Source of the DNA: Pseudooctadecabacter sp.
Lineage (GTDB): Bacteria > Pseudomonadota > Alphaproteobacteria > Rhodobacterales > Rhodobacteraceae
Direction of reading: 5' to 3'
Assembly (NCBI GenBank): GCA_020628265.1
Contig: JAHDFG010000082.1
Span: forward strand, 1,492-8,477
Length of the DNA stretch: 6,986 bases
Under the pieces are notes generated by a model. That model was not told the origin of the DNA. It saw only the letters and a list, made by a program, of their open reading frames with translations, and ran no database searches. The position numbers and the translations under genes were made by a program. The stretch's first letter is position 1. Each line of letters opens with the position of its first letter. Shown here one piece after another: positions 1 to 6,538 of this stretch.

Positions 1-560
1 CCAGCTCGCTCCCGATCCGCATTTCGCCACAGGTGGAAGCCGACACATGGGACGGCTTTGCCGCAGAACGGGACCGCTCCCGCGACCTGAACGCCGAAGG
101 CCTGATGCTCAAACGGCGGGACAGCCCCTATCTCGCAGGACGCAAGAAAGGTGACTGGTGGAAATGGAAAATCGACCCGCTCACTGTTGATGCCGTCATG
201 ATCTACGCACAGGCCGGTTCCGGCAGGCGGGCGAACCTGTTTACGGATTTCACCTTCGCGGTCCGAAATGGCAACGACCTCGTCCCCTTCACCAAGGCCT
301 ATTCGGGCCTGACGGATGACGAGTTCCGCCAGATCACCGCTTGGGTCCGCAAGAATACCCTGCAACGGTTCGGCCCCGTCCGTCAGGTGCCGCCCGAACA
401 TGTGTTCGAGATTGCCTTCGAAGGCATTCAGGCCAGTCCCCGCCACAAATCCGGCATTGCACTCCGGTTCCCCCGCATGCTCCGCTGGCGCCACGACAAA
501 CCCGCGGCCGAGATCAACACCCTCGACGACCTACAGGATATGCTGAAGACCTATGGATAA
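1..560 (+). CDS. ATP-dependent DNA ligase, PP_1105 / cisplatin damage response family (3' end, 5'-truncated by window)
   Basis: This is the C-terminal 185 residues of a ligase; the reading frame is open from base 3, so the start lies before the window. The family seals nicks in duplex DNA through an enzyme-AMP intermediate. The catalytic lysine (motif I) is outside the window. Visible are motif IV (EGLMLK, fragment residues 32-37), motif V (WWKWK, 52-56) and then an OB-fold-like stretch ending in RFPRMLRWRHDK (155-166), which resembles motif VI. The fragment's arrangement and C-terminus match the PP_1105 family, which in many proteobacteria sits in an operon with a metallo-beta-lactamase exonuclease, a DEXH helicase and the phosphoesterase PdeM (known for the family). 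None of those follows here. The TAA stop overlaps the ATG of the next gene by 8 bases, so the two are probably co-transcribed and translationally coupled. A GTG at 33 is internal, not the start. Confidence 0.9.
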   Translation, partial: SSLPIRISPQVEADTWDGFAAERDRSRDLNAEGLMLKRRDSPYLAGRKKGDWWKWKIDPLTVDAVMIYAQAGSGRRANLFTDFTFAVRNGNDLVPFTKAYSGLTDDEFRQITAWVRKNTLQRFGPVRQVPPEHVFEIAFEGIQASPRHKSGIALRFPRMLRWRHDKPAAEINTLDDLQDMLKTYG

Positions 561-1428
561 GCCAAACGCAGAGATGCCCCCACCCTCGCGACGCCCTCGG
601 ACCTTACCGCCGCAAGGTGCCTGCGACGCACACGTCCATCTGGTGGGTGGAAAGGATGATTTCCCGCTGTGGGACGGACGCGTCGAAGACCCCGCCCCCG
701 GCCCCGACTTTGACGGATGGCTGGCGCTCTATCAGGATCACCTGACCACCTTGGGGTTTGAAAAGGGCCTGATCGTCCACTCGATCCTCTATGGCACCGA
801 CAACAGCGTCACGGTCGAGACCGTGAAACGCCTTGGCCCGAACTTTCGCGGCGTGGGGCTGTTGCCCGATACCGCAACGGACGCGGACCTCGACCGCTTC
901 GCGGACCAGAACCTTTGTGCCGTTCGCCTGAACTACGTGCACGGAGGGGTGCTGTCATGGGAAGGCGCCCGCGCGATGGCGCCCCGCCTGGCCGACCGCG
1001 GACTGCACATTCAGATGCTGCTTCACAGCCATCTTCACATGGGCGATTTGGCTGACGACATCCGCACCCTGCCCGTTCCGCTGGTCATTGACCACATCGG
1101 CTGGCCGGACTTGTCGCTTGGCGTGAATGACCCGGGCTTCCAAACCTTGCTCGGCCTCGTGGCAGACGGGCATGTCCACATCAAACTCAGCGCGCTCTAC
1201 CGGTTGTGCCCTGCGCCTTACGATCGGGCTGCCCCTTTCGTCGCCGCCCTTGCCGTGGCCAATCCGGATCGCTGTCTTTGGGGATCGGACTGGCCGCATT
1301 TGATGCTGGGGGATGCCACAATGCCGGACACGACGACGCTACTCGGCGTCTTCCACGATGTGGTGACGAACAACACCGCACGCCAGAAAATCCTCTGCGA
1401 GACCCCTGACGCGCTTTTCTTCTCCTGA
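553..1428 (+). CDS. Amidohydrolase-family protein (Amidohydro_2, COG3618, PDC lactonase LigI-like)
   Basis: A complete 291-residue predicted TIM-barrel hydrolase. Near the N-terminus is ACDAHVH with the HxH pair at H27/H29, the first-strand motif of the amidohydrolase superfamily. Further motifs are LLHSH (H158, H160) after strand 5, DHIGWP (H181) after strand 6, and GSDWPH (D246), the strand-8 aspartate expected to activate water. This set fits the COG3618 group that includes 2-pyrone-4,6-dicarboxylate lactonase LigI, but no protocatechuate-pathway genes are present, so the substrate cannot be named. It is probably cytoplasmic, as no signal peptide is visible. The ATG at 553 overlaps the ligase stop (ATGGATAA) and has only a weak GAAG ribosome site at 545-548, which fits re-initiation after the ligase. 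An ATG at 574 is an alternative start. The family call is firm; the reaction is not. Confidence 0.88.
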   Translation: MDKPNAEMPPPSRRPRTLPPQGACDAHVHLVGGKDDFPLWDGRVEDPAPGPDFDGWLALYQDHLTTLGFEKGLIVHSILYGTDNSVTVETVKRLGPNFRGVGLLPDTATDADLDRFADQNLCAVRLNYVHGGVLSWEGARAMAPRLADRGLHIQMLLHSHLHMGDLADDIRTLPVPLVIDHIGWPDLSLGVNDPGFQTLLGLVADGHVHIKLSALYRLCPAPYDRAAPFVAALAVANPDRCLWGSDWPHLMLGDATMPDTTTLLGVFHDVVTNNTARQKILCETPDALFFS

Positions 1429-1466
1429 TCTTCTTCTGACCAGAAAAACTCCCCCCGGAGGGCCGC

Positions 1467-1495
1467 TTTCAATCCAGCCCCCGCGCCCCTAGATA
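1467..1495 (+). promoter_or_regulatory. Weak candidate promoter for the oligoendopeptidase gene
   Basis: The 94-bp gap between the amidohydrolase stop and the peptidase start contains TTTCAA (1467-1472), 17 bp, then TAGATA (1490-1495), with transcription expected to start near 1502. The spacing is ideal and TAGATA is a fair -10 box, but the -35 matches only half of TTGACA. The peptidase gene may equally be read through from the ligase-amidohydrolase transcript, since I see no convincing terminator in the gap. Confidence 0.25.
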
Positions 1496-1513
1496 AGACC
1501 AAACAGACAACAC

Positions 1514-1517
1514 GAGG
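1514..1517 (+). promoter_or_regulatory. Ribosome binding site that supports the TTG start of the peptidase gene
   Basis: GAGG at 1514-1517 lies 5 bases before the TTG at 1523. The next in-frame ATG comes only at residue 45, after the conserved LPEWDLTDLYP opening of the family, so the TTG with this site is the best start. Confidence 0.65.
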
Positions 1518-1522
1518 CTTCC

Positions 1523-3346
1523 TTGAACACTTTCCGGCACGACCCCCGCACCTTCGACGCCAATGCAACCTCCGGCCAGCCCTTCGGCGATCTGCCCGAA
1601 TGGGACCTGACCGACCTCTACCCCGCCCCAGATGCCAAAGAGCTAAAGCGGGACATGGACTGGCTCGAAGACGCCTGCCGCAGCTTTGCCGCCGACTATG
1701 AAGGCAAGCTTGCCGATCTGGATGCAGGCGGCCTGCTGGAGGCCGTTAAGCGCTACGAACAGATCGACGTGATCGCGGGCCGCATCATGTCTTATGCGGG
1801 CCTGCGGTACTACCAACACACAACCGATCCAGAACGCGCGAAGTTCATGTCGGACGCGCAGGACAAAATCACGACCTATACAACACCGCTGGTCTTCTAC
1901 GGTTTGGAATTCAACCGCCTCGCGGATGATCATGTTGAAAACCTGCTCGCCGCCGACGCGGACCTCGCCCGCTACAAGCCGGTGTTCGACCGGATGCGCG
2001 CGATGAAGCCCTATCAACTCTCGGACGAGCTGGAAAAATTCCTGCATGATCAATCCGTTGTGGGATCAGCAGCCTGGAACAAACTTTTCGACGAAACCAT
2101 CGCGGGGCTCAAGTTCACCGTGAACGGCGAAGAGCTCAACATCGAGGGCACGCTCAACCTGCTGTCCGAACAAGACCGCGCCGTGCGCGAGGCCGCGTCC
2201 CGTGAGTTGGCCCGCGTCTTTGGCGAAAACGTCGGCCTTTTCGCCCGTGTCCACAACACGCTGGCAAAGGAGAAAGAGATCGAGGACCGGTGGCGCGGCC
2301 TGCCGACCCCCCAAACGGGGCGGCACCTCAGCAACCATGTGGAACCCGAAGTGGTCGAAGCGTTGCGCAACGCCGTGGTCGACGCCTACCCGCGCCTCAG
2401 CCACCGCTACTATGCGCTCAAGGCCAAATGGATGGGCTTGGACCGGATGCAGGTCTGGGACCGCAATGCGCCGCTGCCCATGGAGAGCGACCGGACTGTG
2501 GGCTGGGCCGAGGCGGAACAGACCGTGATGGAGGCCTACGCCGCCTTTGACCCTCGCATGGCCGAGATTGCGAAGCCGTTCTTCACGGACGGCTGGATCG
2601 ACGCAGGTGTGAAAGAGGGCAAGGCCCCCGGTGCCTTCGCCCACCCCACGGTCACAACGGTGCACCCTTACGTGATGCTGAACTACCTCGGCAAACCGCG
2701 CGACGTGATGACACTGGCCCATGAATTGGGCCACGGCGTGCATCAGGTGCTGGCCGCCGAACAGGGCGAACTCCTCTCCTCAACCCCGCTCACATTGGCG
2801 GAAACGGCTTCGGTCTTCGGGGAAATGCTGACCTTCCGCAAACTGCTGGATCAGGCGAAAGACCAGACCGAACGCAAGGTGCTTCTGGCCGGTAAGGTCG
2901 AAGATATGATCAACACGGTCGTCCGCCAGATCGCGTTCTATGACTTCGAATGCAAACTCCATGCCGCCCGCGCCGGGGGTGAATTGACCCCTGACGATAT
3001 CAACGCGCTGTGGATGTCCGTTCAGGGCGAAAGCCTCGGGCCGGTGTTCGACTTCATGGACGGGTACGAAACCTTCTGGGCCTATATCCCCCACTTCGTC
3101 CACTCGCCCTTCTACGTCTATGCCTATGCCTTCGGCGACGGCCTCGTGAACGCGCTCTACGCCGTCTTCGAGGAACAGGGCGAGGCGTTTAAAGACAAAT
3201 ACTTTGACATGCTTCGCGCCGGTGGCTCCAAACACCACAGCGACCTGCTGGCCCCCTTCGGCCTCGATGCGTCAGACCCTGCGTTCTGGGCCAAGGGTCT
3301 GGGGATGATCGAAAGCATGATCGACGAGTTGGAAGCGATGGAATAG
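1523..3346 (+). CDS. pepF: M3-family oligoendopeptidase F
   Basis: A 607-residue zinc metallopeptidase, the usual length for the M3 oligoendopeptidase clade (about 600). These enzymes cleave short peptides in the cytoplasm and act in peptide turnover. The N-terminal LPEWDLTDLYP (about residues 24-34) is typical of PepF. An oligopeptidase-F N-terminal helical domain follows, and the M3 catalytic domain occupies about 205-595. The zinc site is HELGH (H400, E401 as catalytic base, H404), with E427 of LAETASVFGEM as third ligand. The C-terminal PHFVHSPFYVYAYAFG (523-538) carries the His and Tyr residues that bind substrate and stabilise the transition state in M3 enzymes. All key residues are present, so it should be active. 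The start is a TTG with GAGG 5 bases upstream. No signal peptide is seen. The gene ends 4 bp from the stop of the convergent propeller gene, with no terminator between. Confidence 0.94.
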   Translation: MNTFRHDPRTFDANATSGQPFGDLPEWDLTDLYPAPDAKELKRDMDWLEDACRSFAADYEGKLADLDAGGLLEAVKRYEQIDVIAGRIMSYAGLRYYQHTTDPERAKFMSDAQDKITTYTTPLVFYGLEFNRLADDHVENLLAADADLARYKPVFDRMRAMKPYQLSDELEKFLHDQSVVGSAAWNKLFDETIAGLKFTVNGEELNIEGTLNLLSEQDRAVREAASRELARVFGENVGLFARVHNTLAKEKEIEDRWRGLPTPQTGRHLSNHVEPEVVEALRNAVVDAYPRLSHRYYALKAKWMGLDRMQVWDRNAPLPMESDRTVGWAEAEQTVMEAYAAFDPRMAEIAKPFFTDGWIDAGVKEGKAPGAFAHPTVTTVHPYVMLNYLGKPRDVMTLAHELGHGVHQVLAAEQGELLSSTPLTLAETASVFGEMLTFRKLLDQAKDQTERKVLLAGKVEDMINTVVRQIAFYDFECKLHAARAGGELTPDDINALWMSVQGESLGPVFDFMDGYETFWAYIPHFVHSPFYVYAYAFGDGLVNALYAVFEEQGEAFKDKYFDMLRAGGSKHHSDLLAPFGLDASDPAFWAKGLGMIESMIDELEAME

Positions 3347-3350
3347 GCGC

Positions 3351-4172
3351 TCACGTCTCGTAGCTGACAAAGGCGAAACGGCGGCTGTCCGGCGCCCAGC
3401 AGGGCACGTTGATCGTGCCCTGCCCGCCGTGCAGCGCCACCAGATCGCGCATCGGCCCGCCGCCTGCGGGCATCAGGCGCAGGTGCACATCTTGCAGCGG
3501 CGGGTGCCCTTGAGTACCGGGCGCATAGGCCAGATAGAGCATATGGGTCCCGTCCGGACTGGGATGAGGGAACCAGTTGACGCTGTCGTCGTCCGTCATC
3601 TGTTGCAGGTCCGCACCGTCGGGGCGCATGCGCCACAGATTTACCGCGCCCGCGACCTCGCCATTGAACCAGATCCATTCGCCGTCAGGGGTGAATTCCG
3701 GCCCGTCGCAATGGTCAAAACGCTCGGTCAACTGCCGTTCCGGCCCGCCCTCGATACTGCAGGAATAGACCTGAAAGCTGTCTCCGCGCCGCCCCACATA
3801 AACGATGGTCACGCCATCGGGACTGACCCCGTGCCAATAGGACGGCGCGGCCTCAGTGATCCGAACGGGTCTGCCCCCTTTGGCAGGTACACGGTAAATC
3901 ACGCTCTGCCCAGTTTCGGACTGATCGGACAGCAGAATTTGTTTCCCATCGGGCGTCAGCCCGTGGTCATTGTTGCAGGTTACGCAATGTCCCGTATCAA
4001 TGGGCTGCAAGTCCGGCGCGCCGAGCGGCACCCGGAACAGCCGCCCATCCGCATTTACGATTAGGCTGTCATCCATCCCATCCCAATTGGGCGCCTCAAG
4101 ATGGCCGTCGAAATCCAGCAGCACTTCGTCCTTGCCTGTGGCCAGATCAAAAATCCGCAAATGCGACCGCAA
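3351..4172 (-). CDS. TolB-like beta-propeller protein (PD40/WD40-like repeats)
   Basis: With the start chosen here it has 273 residues. It is built from repeated units of the TolB C-terminal type: the motif PDG sits at residues 74-76, 118-120, 162-164 and 206-208, exactly 44 residues apart, flanked by weaker copies at APNW...ADGRLFRV (28-48) and WAPDSRRFAFVS (259-270). That implies about six blades. True TolB is periplasmic and has an extra N-terminal domain and signal peptide; this protein has neither, so it is probably cytoplasmic. Its partner is unknown. The start is uncertain. A GTG at 4196 would add 8 residues and overlap the upstream gene by 19 bases. I prefer the TTG at 4172, 5 bases past that gene's stop, because the protein then opens at RSHLRIFDLATG, the first strand, with AAGGG just before it. 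It is the last gene of a likely three-gene transcript with the DUF4389 and oxidoreductase genes. Confidence 0.85.
   Translation of the reverse strand: MRSHLRIFDLATGKDEVLLDFDGHLEAPNWDGMDDSLIVNADGRLFRVPLGAPDLQPIDTGHCVTCNNDHGLTPDGKQILLSDQSETGQSVIYRVPAKGGRPVRITEAAPSYWHGVSPDGVTIVYVGRRGDSFQVYSCSIEGGPERQLTERFDHCDGPEFTPDGEWIWFNGEVAGAVNLWRMRPDGADLQQMTDDDSVNWFPHPSPDGTHMLYLAYAPGTQGHPPLQDVHLRLMPAGGGPMRDLVALHGGQGTINVPCWAPDSRRFAFVSYET
3399..3423. repeat. Perfect 10-bp inverted repeat with 5-nt loop near the convergent gene ends
   Basis: GCAGGGCACG (3399-3408), loop TTGAT, then CGTGCCCTGC (3414-3423). It lies inside the 3' end of the propeller gene and 53-77 bases past the peptidase stop. No U-run follows on either strand, so it is not a canonical intrinsic terminator, but it could form a strong hairpin at the 3' end of the peptidase mRNA. 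Confidence 0.6.
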
Positions 4173-4177
4173 CGCCC

Positions 4178-4492
4178 TTAATCCAACTCCGTCCACGGCC
4201 AGGGCTTCACCTCGGACGCGCCAGTCAAATACCGCGTGGCCTTGGCCACCCAGATCCCGACATCCGTGCCGAGTTCGGCAATCCGTTCGTTGGGCTGCTT
4301 GTTGTTCACCAGCATGATGATGACCTGAAGCACAACCAACACGCCAATGATCGTCGTGGCAAAGCTCATCATGAACCAGATCATCACGACATAGATCAGA
4401 CGCGTGAAAAGGTTTTCCTCAACGGGCTCTTCGGGTTTCCGGCGCGCCGTGTTTTCCGGCATCACGTCGTCAAATTCATGTGGGTCGGCCAT
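4178..4492 (-). CDS. DUF4389 domain-containing membrane protein
   Basis: A 104-residue small membrane protein. An acidic, proline-rich cytosolic-looking N-terminus (1-28) leads into a long hydrophobic stretch (about 32-62, LIYVVMIWF through VIIMLV), long enough for one extended helix or a tight helical hairpin. Then comes the conserved loop NNKQPNERIAELG (63-75), an amphipathic helix, and the terminal KPWPWTE. The NxxPNERI motif followed by a C-terminal KPxPW is the DUF4389 signature; the function of the family is unknown. The ATG at 4492 has an excellent AAAGGAG site (4501-4507) 8 bases upstream. It starts 24 bases after the stop of the oxidoreductase gene and ends 5 bases before the preferred start of the propeller gene, so the three are probably one operon. 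Confidence 0.87.
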   Translation of the reverse strand: MADPHEFDDVMPENTARRKPEEPVEENLFTRLIYVVMIWFMMSFATTIIGVLVVLQVIIMLVNNKQPNERIAELGTDVGIWVAKATRYLTGASEVKPWPWTELD

Positions 4493-4516
4493 GAACGATT
4501 CTCCTTTGGTCCCAGA

Positions 4517-5485
4517 CTAGCCCGCAGCGGCGTGGGCATAAACCGCATCCAGCATGCTTTGCATGGCGCGTGCGTCTTCAAGGCTCCATGGGAAGGACTC
4601 CCCGCCCGCCATAGCCCGACCGAACGCCTCGACCTGCAAGACATAGTGGTTTACGGCGGGCCAGCACTCGACGCGCGCGTTGAAATCCTCTTGGGACAGG
4701 ACCAGTGTGGCCTCCCCCGACGCGCCAGGCGTGAACGGTTGGGTCAGGTGGATTTTGCCGGTGCTTCCGTAGAATGTTGCGTGCTGGGACCGGTGGCTGT
4801 TCATCGCGGTGTAGGCCGTGCCGGTCACGTCGCCGAACCGCAAGCCCACGCGGGCGGCAACATCCACCCCGCCCACCATCTGCAGATCCGTGTGGGTGAT
4901 CGCGGTCGGCTCCTGCCCCGTGGCCAGCCGCATGCACCCCAATGCATACACACCGATGTCAGGCAGGCTGCCGCCCCCCTTGCTGGCGTCGAACCGGATG
5001 TTGGTCAGGTCGGGGTTGTTGAACGTAAAGGCCGTGTCCATATGGCGCAGTTCCCCGATTGCACCATCGGCGATCAGGTGGCGGACGCGGTGCCATTGGG
5101 GGTGATGGGCAATCATATACCCCTCGGCAGCCACAAGGCCGGTTTCATCCCGCAATGAAATCATCGGGTCGATGGCATCCGCCGACAGCGCAAGCGGCTT
5201 TTCACTGAGCACGGCCTTGCCCGCCCTCAGGGCCTTTTCCATCCACGGGATGTGCAAATGGTTCGGCAGCGGAACATATACCGCGTCGATCCCGTCGTCT
5301 GCCAACAGCGCATCGTAGTCACCGAATACGCGGCAATCCGGTGCGAGGTCAGTGAATGGCGCAGCCTTTTCAGGCGAAGAGGTCGCCACCCCGGCCAGTA
5401 CAGCCCCGCGAGAGGCGTGAATGGCCGGAGCCATCGTTTGTCCTGCAAAACGGCTCGCGCCGAGAATACCCCACCTGATCGCCAT
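4517..5485 (-). CDS. Gfo/Idh/MocA-family NAD(P)-dependent oxidoreductase
   Basis: A complete 322-residue protein, a normal length for the family, which oxidises or reduces sugars, inositols and related polyols using NAD(P). The N-terminal Rossmann domain begins with WGILGASRFAG (5-15), a dinucleotide-binding glycine loop. Conserved VPLPNHLH (71-78) and SEKPLAL (94-100) follow, the lysine of EKP being the usual catalytic or substrate-binding residue. EGYM (121-124) and GGSLPDIGVYALG (171-183) lie at the start of the C-terminal beta-sheet domain; the Asp and Tyr there occupy the catalytic positions commonly filled by D and H/Y in this family. The start ATG at 5485 has GGAGG (5491-5495) 5 bases upstream. 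It follows rpoH but is separated from it by an intrinsic terminator. I cannot identify a promoter in the roughly 55 bp between terminator and start. The substrate is not predictable from the sequence. Confidence 0.92.
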   Translation of the reverse strand: MAIRWGILGASRFAGQTMAPAIHASRGAVLAGVATSSPEKAAPFTDLAPDCRVFGDYDALLADDGIDAVYVPLPNHLHIPWMEKALRAGKAVLSEKPLALSADAIDPMISLRDETGLVAAEGYMIAHHPQWHRVRHLIADGAIGELRHMDTAFTFNNPDLTNIRFDASKGGGSLPDIGVYALGCMRLATGQEPTAITHTDLQMVGGVDVAARVGLRFGDVTGTAYTAMNSHRSQHATFYGSTGKIHLTQPFTPGASGEATLVLSQEDFNARVECWPAVNHYVLQVEAFGRAMAGGESFPWSLEDARAMQSMLDAVYAHAAAG

Positions 5486-5540
5486 GTCGGCCTCCGTTCG
5501 TATCGCCTGCCCCCTTGTGCCGGAGGTCGGTCAGGAATGC

Positions 5541-5575
5541 AAAAAGGGCGCCAACCTTCCGGTCAGCGCCCCTAT
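5541..5575 (-). terminator. Rho-independent terminator of rpoH
   Basis: Read on the minus strand, GGGCGCUGACC (from 5571), loop GGAA, GGUUGGCGCCC (to 5546), then UUUUU (5545-5541). The 11-bp stem includes two adjacent G-U wobbles and extends by a G-U and an A-U pair if the first two Us are used. The GGAA loop is a GNRA tetraloop. It starts 12 bases past the rpoH stop. On the plus strand the wobbles become C-A mismatches, so it is directional. Confidence 0.88.
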
Positions 5576-5587
5576 TTTCGGGTCGGA

Positions 5588-6484
5588 TCAGGCGTTCGCC
5601 AGCATCCCGCGCTCACGGGCGAGGGTCTGCATCTTCTTTTGCAGCTTTTCGAATGCGCGCACCTCAATCTGGCGAATACGTTCGCGGCTGACGTCGTACT
5701 GACCGCTCAGGTCTTCCAGCGTCACGGTTTCTTCTGACAGACGGCGCTGCATCAGGATGTCCTTTTCGCGGTCGTTGAGGACCTCCATGGCTTCCGCCAT
5801 CAGTTCCCGCCGCGCGTCCAGCTCATCCTTGGCTTCATAGTCGCCGGCCTGATCGGCATCTTCGTCTTCTAGCCAGTCCTGCCATTGCATCGTGCCTTCG
5901 CCATCGGATCCGACTTGCGCGTTCAGCGAGGCATCCCCGCCGGACATCCGGCGGTTCATGGAGATCACCTCTTCCTCGGTCACGCCCAGGTCATGGGCGA
6001 TGCGTTCGACGTTTTCTGGGCGCAGATCGCCCTCCTCCAATGCACCGATACGGCTTTTGGCTTTGCGCAGGTTGAAGAACAGCTTCTTTTGCGCCGACGT
6101 CGTGCCCAATTTCACCATGGACCACGAGCGCAGCACATATTCCTGAATGGATGCACGGATCCACCACATCGCATAGGTGGCCAGACGGAAGCCCTTTTCA
6201 GGGTCAAACCGCTTCACGGCCTGCATCAGGCCCACGTTGGCCTCTGAAATGACCTCGGCCTGTGGCAGACCATAGCCGCGGTAGCCCATAGCGATCTTGG
6301 CAGCCAGTCGCAGGTGCGATGTCACCATTTTATGGGCGGCCTCGGTGTCTTCTTCTTCGACCCAGCGTTTGGCCAGCATGTATTCTTCTTCGGGCTCCAG
6401 CATCGGGAACTTGCGAATTTCCTGAAGATACCGGTTCAGGCCCTGTTCCGGTGATGGTGCCGGTAGATTTGTGTAAGAGCTCAT
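5588..6484 (-). CDS. rpoH: RNA polymerase heat-shock sigma factor RpoH (sigma-32)
   Basis: A 298-residue sigma factor that directs RNA polymerase to heat-shock promoters for chaperones and proteases. Region 1.2/2.1 begins at about residue 15 (LNRYLQEIRKFPMLEPEEE). Region 2.4 with FDPEKGFRLATYAMWWIRASIQEY lies at 93-116. The RpoH box QKKLFFNLR is at 132-140; it is diagnostic of sigma-32 and contacts core polymerase. Region 4.2 with the helix-turn-helix VTLEDLSGQYDVSRERIRQIE is at 254-274. Rhodobacterales usually carry two copies (RpoHI, RpoHII); the complete RpoH box and overall sequence suggest RpoHI, but that is inferred. I chose the ATG at 6484 because GGGAGGGG lies at the right distance; an in-frame TTG at 6499 would sit upstream of that site and is rejected. 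The gene has its own candidate sigma-32 promoter and a strong terminator, so it is probably monocistronic. An RluA-family gene just upstream of rpoH is common in alphaproteobacteria. Confidence 0.97.
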   Translation of the reverse strand: MSSYTNLPAPSPEQGLNRYLQEIRKFPMLEPEEEYMLAKRWVEEEDTEAAHKMVTSHLRLAAKIAMGYRGYGLPQAEVISEANVGLMQAVKRFDPEKGFRLATYAMWWIRASIQEYVLRSWSMVKLGTTSAQKKLFFNLRKAKSRIGALEEGDLRPENVERIAHDLGVTEEEVISMNRRMSGGDASLNAQVGSDGEGTMQWQDWLEDEDADQAGDYEAKDELDARRELMAEAMEVLNDREKDILMQRRLSEETVTLEDLSGQYDVSRERIRQIEVRAFEKLQKKMQTLARERGMLANA

Positions 6485-6489
6485 AATTG

Positions 6490-6497
6490 CCCCTCCC
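6490..6497 (-). promoter_or_regulatory. Ribosome binding site deciding the rpoH start
   Basis: GGGAGGGG on the minus strand. The GGAGG core ends 7 bases before the ATG at 6484. It overlaps the alternative TTG codon region (6497-6499), which rules that codon out as a start. Confidence 0.85.
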
Positions 6498-6509
6498 AAG
6501 GTGTCTTTT

Positions 6510-6528
6510 GCCGCACTATGTTTACGGC
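6510..6528 (-). other. Small hairpin in the rpoH 5' untranslated region
   Basis: On the minus strand GCCGUA, loop AACAUAG, UGCGGC: six pairs including one U-G. It lies just downstream of the predicted transcription start and 13 bases upstream of the Shine-Dalgarno sequence, which it does not mask. It may be chance or a 5' stabilising element. Confidence 0.35.
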
Positions 6529-6538
6529 CTTAACATGC

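Noticed and set aside
1449..1460. CTCC-CCCC-GGAG with a T-run on the minus strand, terminator-like, between the amidohydrolase and peptidase genes
   Set aside because: The stem is only 4 bp, and no minus-strand gene lies upstream that would need it. On the plus strand no U-run follows.
2066..2743. A 225-codon open frame on the minus strand within the peptidase gene
   Set aside because: It lies wholly opposite a gene with a complete zinc site. Its translation is rich in H, V and R and shows no family motif, as is typical of antisense frames in GC-rich DNA.
3429..4064. A 211-codon plus-strand frame opposite the propeller gene
   Set aside because: Antisense shadow. The minus-strand frame carries the regular PDG repeats; this one has no motif.
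4478..5158. A 226-codon plus-strand frame opposite the oxidoreductase gene
   Set aside because: It is antisense to a clearly conserved Rossmann-fold protein, has low-complexity composition and no recognisable domain.
6497..6499. TTG as an upstream start of rpoH giving 303 residues
   Set aside because: It sits at the upstream edge of the GGGAGGGG ribosome site, which is correctly placed for the ATG at 6484.
6519..6537. ATGTT...AACAT inverted repeat in the rpoH leader
   Set aside because: Only five AT-rich pairs, and the predicted transcription start cuts off one arm. The GCCGUA/UGCGGC pairing is stronger.
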